64,000 nt of DNA from Trichoplusia ni (Eukaryota; Arthropoda; Insecta; Lepidoptera; Noctuidae). The stretch covers positions 13,268,001 through 13,332,000 of the forward strand of contig NC_039483.1 of assembly GCF_003590095.1 (NCBI RefSeq), read 5' to 3'. Below are positions 61,742 to 64,000 of the stretch, piece by piece (the first letter of the stretch is position 1; each line of letters starts with the position of its first letter). The notes beneath the pieces are model-generated. The model had not been told where the DNA came from. It was given only the letters and a program-made list of their open reading frames with translations, and searched no databases. A program made the translations under genes and the position numbers.

Positions 61742-61792
61742 AGCTAGATTTTAGGTATAAAGATATGATATCTTAATACTTAAAATCTAGCT
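61742..61792. other. 51-bp near-perfect palindrome
   Basis: AGCTAGATTTTAGGTAT (61742-61758) mirrors ATACTTAAAATCTAGCT (61776-61792) with one mismatch. The centre AAGATAT-G-ATATCTT is also self-complementary. The whole is a 25-bp arm with two imperfect positions around one base. It can form a cruciform or a tight hairpin. The loop is too small for a microRNA precursor. Confidence 0.75.
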
Positions 61793-63606
61793 ATTTTTGC
61801 ATATAAATACGATGTCAGTTTGAGCGATACATGTCAGAAAGGTTAAATTAAATGAAGATACAATAGTTTAGGTAATAGCAACTTTCATGAAAAGGGATAC
61901 GTGACACGTGTTAAAATATAAGTTAGTTAATAATTAATTACTTATGTTACAGATGCCACTCTTATTGCCTTCAATAAAAGTATCTATCTACGGACACAAA
62001 AGACTTAAAACCAAGCATAACTAAATACTTTTTACAGAAAACAGAAGTTATTAATTTAAAATATGGCTTTCCTGTATAATACCATCAGGAGATCTCACAG
62101 CAGATTATTGTCTCTCCATTTTTAATTCCAAATCATCGCAAAACAAATAAAGCAGCAACTCTAACCTCAAATTACCCCGGCTTCATTTTATTAAAGTCGT
62201 TTGCGCTTAAGCCAGTTATAACCTTAATATACAATTTAATATTGAATAAGAGAGCAGAGAACACTGCAGTTGAGATAAGAGCTATAATTAATTAATAACA
62301 TTAACCCGTAGCCAGGTAACACGGAAAGTTCGTAGTAACTACTCGCAATGAATCTTAATAAGGGACGTACTGCGTCGCTCGCTCGGTCCTTCAAGCTATT
62401 AGTTACAACTAATGGGGAATAACTCGGAAACAAAGACATACAGAACCTTTGTTATAAAATTATCTGCTACAATTTTATACCGTGTTTTTCAAACTAATAG
62501 CCTCATGTTTTCTACAAAGGCAACGATGTTTTTCATGGAAAGCAAGCGTGTGTTATCGCTATGATTCGTGTGCATTGACAAACGAAAACATGCAAATTTC
62601 GTTGCATGTGGTTAGCTGATAAAAGTGAGAAAGGACTTGTGTCCGACTTTGCGTTTTAAATTATTAGTTAATTTTATTAAAACGCGTTTGTTTTAAGCGG
62701 TGAACGTGAGAGTTTTTAGACTGAACGCGATTTTTTACCAATTCGAAGATGAACTTAGGACTTTATAGGACACAGATGGTATTTAAACACGAATTTGAAT
62801 GTTTTCAATGGAATGAGAAGCACTTTTTCGTTAACTAGTACCAATTTATAACACAGCGTTATTTTTAACATGATGTGTACAAAAATAAGAAATTCATAGC
62901 ATATGATTTATAGAACAACTTATTCTATCTAAGATTATCTAAACGTTAAGATGAAACTTTCAAGTTGGTCTAACTTAAGACGTCAGAAACTTTGTTATTG
63001 TTTGGATACTTTATACGCTGAACTAGAAAGTAATTACGGTTTTATATAGAACGAACTATTTCTATTTCATAAAGGAAATATGCAAATAAAAGCTTGGAAT
63101 TGAATTTAGCGCATCGACTCGAATTACATTTGGAGTGAGGTCAGTTGAGGTCAGCTTGTTATCGGATGAAACACAATCGTTGGTGGTGGCCTGAATGCAT
63201 ACTGAGTAGATATCTCAATAGCCGAACTTGCGTGGAAAACTTCTGCAGTACCTAAAATAAAGTGGCTATGCTAGCGCCATCAACAACCATTTTCAGATTT
63301 ATTTTGATCTTGTTTCTAACTGTTTCTCAGTCCTTAATATTCTAATGTTAAGCCATTCACCTTGTCTGGTAAGGATTAGAATAAAATTTGCTACTTTATG
63401 TTTTTATGATTTAACCCTTCACTTATGCGTTTATTTCGGGATCGGCTGGCTAATTTTATACCCAACTGAAGTCCTCATGAGCTAAGACGGCAGTGTGGTC
63501 GCGAGTAGAACTGACTTTTAGTAACTTTTTTGCAAAATAAATTACGTAAACTAGCTTATTAATACGAATTTACGACGTCACAAGAAGCCAAAGTACTGTT
63601 ATTTAA

Positions 63607-63843
63607 ATGTCACAAGAACAATACTTACATAATACTTCTATTTCATTAGACCAAATTAAACAAAGCTCTCTAATAGAATGTTTTAAAATAGGTCGCTTTC
63701 ACGTAAAACGTCCTTTTAGCGAACGTTTAATAGGTAGTCAGGTTTTACTTCGTTTTAGCGATAATCCGGATCACGCTATGTGTGTCTTTGGAATAAAATT
63801 AGATCTAAGCTTTTTAAATATTAGAAAAAAAAGTATTTTCTAA
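63607..63843 (+). CDS. Small open frame of 78 codons, unproven
   Basis: It starts at a true ATG (63607-63609) and ends at TAA 63841-63843. The product has mixed, protein-like composition (SLIECFKIGRFHVKRPFSER near the middle) without low-complexity runs, and no domain I recognise. AATAAA occurs about 45-55 bases after the stop. There is no visible signal peptide or membrane segment. An open frame of this length can arise by chance, so this is a candidate only. Alternatives are a transposon fragment or no gene. Confidence 0.15.
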   Translation: MSQEQYLHNTSISLDQIKQSSLIECFKIGRFHVKRPFSERLIGSQVLLRFSDNPDHAMCVFGIKLDLSFLNIRKKSIF

Positions 63844-64000
63844 ATAAATTGCTTACAGTTTTTTACTTATGTAACTTTTCGGTTTGAAATAAAATAAAAA
63901 CATTCTTTTTTCTCGTATTGCATAAAAAATATGTAGGATTTACGAGTCTTATATACTTAGTTTCAAACGTTATTATTATTATTGTTTCCCATATTAATAT

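Larger units (their letters stand above)
60961..64000. other. No confident gene; palindrome and small frame only
   Basis: Apart from the palindrome at 61742 and the candidate small frame at 63607, this end of the window is AT-rich DNA without recognised repeats or RNA genes. Confidence 0.4.

Noticed and set aside
1..64000. CRISPR arrays, operons, bacterial defence islands
   Set aside because: The DNA is eukaryotic in character; no regularly spaced repeats or dense same-strand gene runs occur.

Overview
The window looks like eukaryotic, insect, and most likely lepidopteran DNA, possibly noctuoid. It is AT-rich and gene-poor. It is littered with short interspersed repeats whose wording I recognise from moth and butterfly genomes: tRNA-derived SINEs with box B, a 'cgtgacacgggaattttatatatt' LINE tail, a 'gtccactgctggacataggcc' LINE tail, 'gttgcccgcgacttcgcccgcg', and a 'ggttccgtacccaaagggta' family. 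That assignment rests on memory, not a search. I found no convincing host protein-coding gene, tRNA, rRNA or CRISPR array. The sequence reads as intergenic or long-intron DNA.

The only clearly coding content is mobile. At 4782-11271 lies a complete, very young BEL/Pao LTR retrotransposon on the minus strand. It has 202-bp LTRs with one difference, a perfect 5-bp target duplication GTAGT, and a single uninterrupted Gag-Pol frame (5019-10256, 1745 aa from the first ATG). In order the frame carries gag, zinc knuckles, protease, reverse transcriptase, RNase H, integrase and a C-terminal DUF5641-like domain. It looks capable of activity.

About 0.57 kb further on (11836-13275) is a 5'-truncated Penelope-like element. 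It is built as a 471-bp inverted repeat around a 464-bp centre and is flanked by a 12-bp direct repeat. The minus strand keeps an open frame with the end of the reverse transcriptase and a whole GIY-YIG endonuclease. The plus strand repeats only the C-terminal part of the endonuclease, so the two copies face each other.

The rest (1-4781 and 13288-64000) holds scattered repeat copies of several families, a few strong short palindromes (47690-47721, 60498-60547, 61742-61792), and long stretches where I see nothing identifiable. Many of the open frames over 60 codons there begin with TTG or GTG, not ATG, and none shows a recognisable domain.
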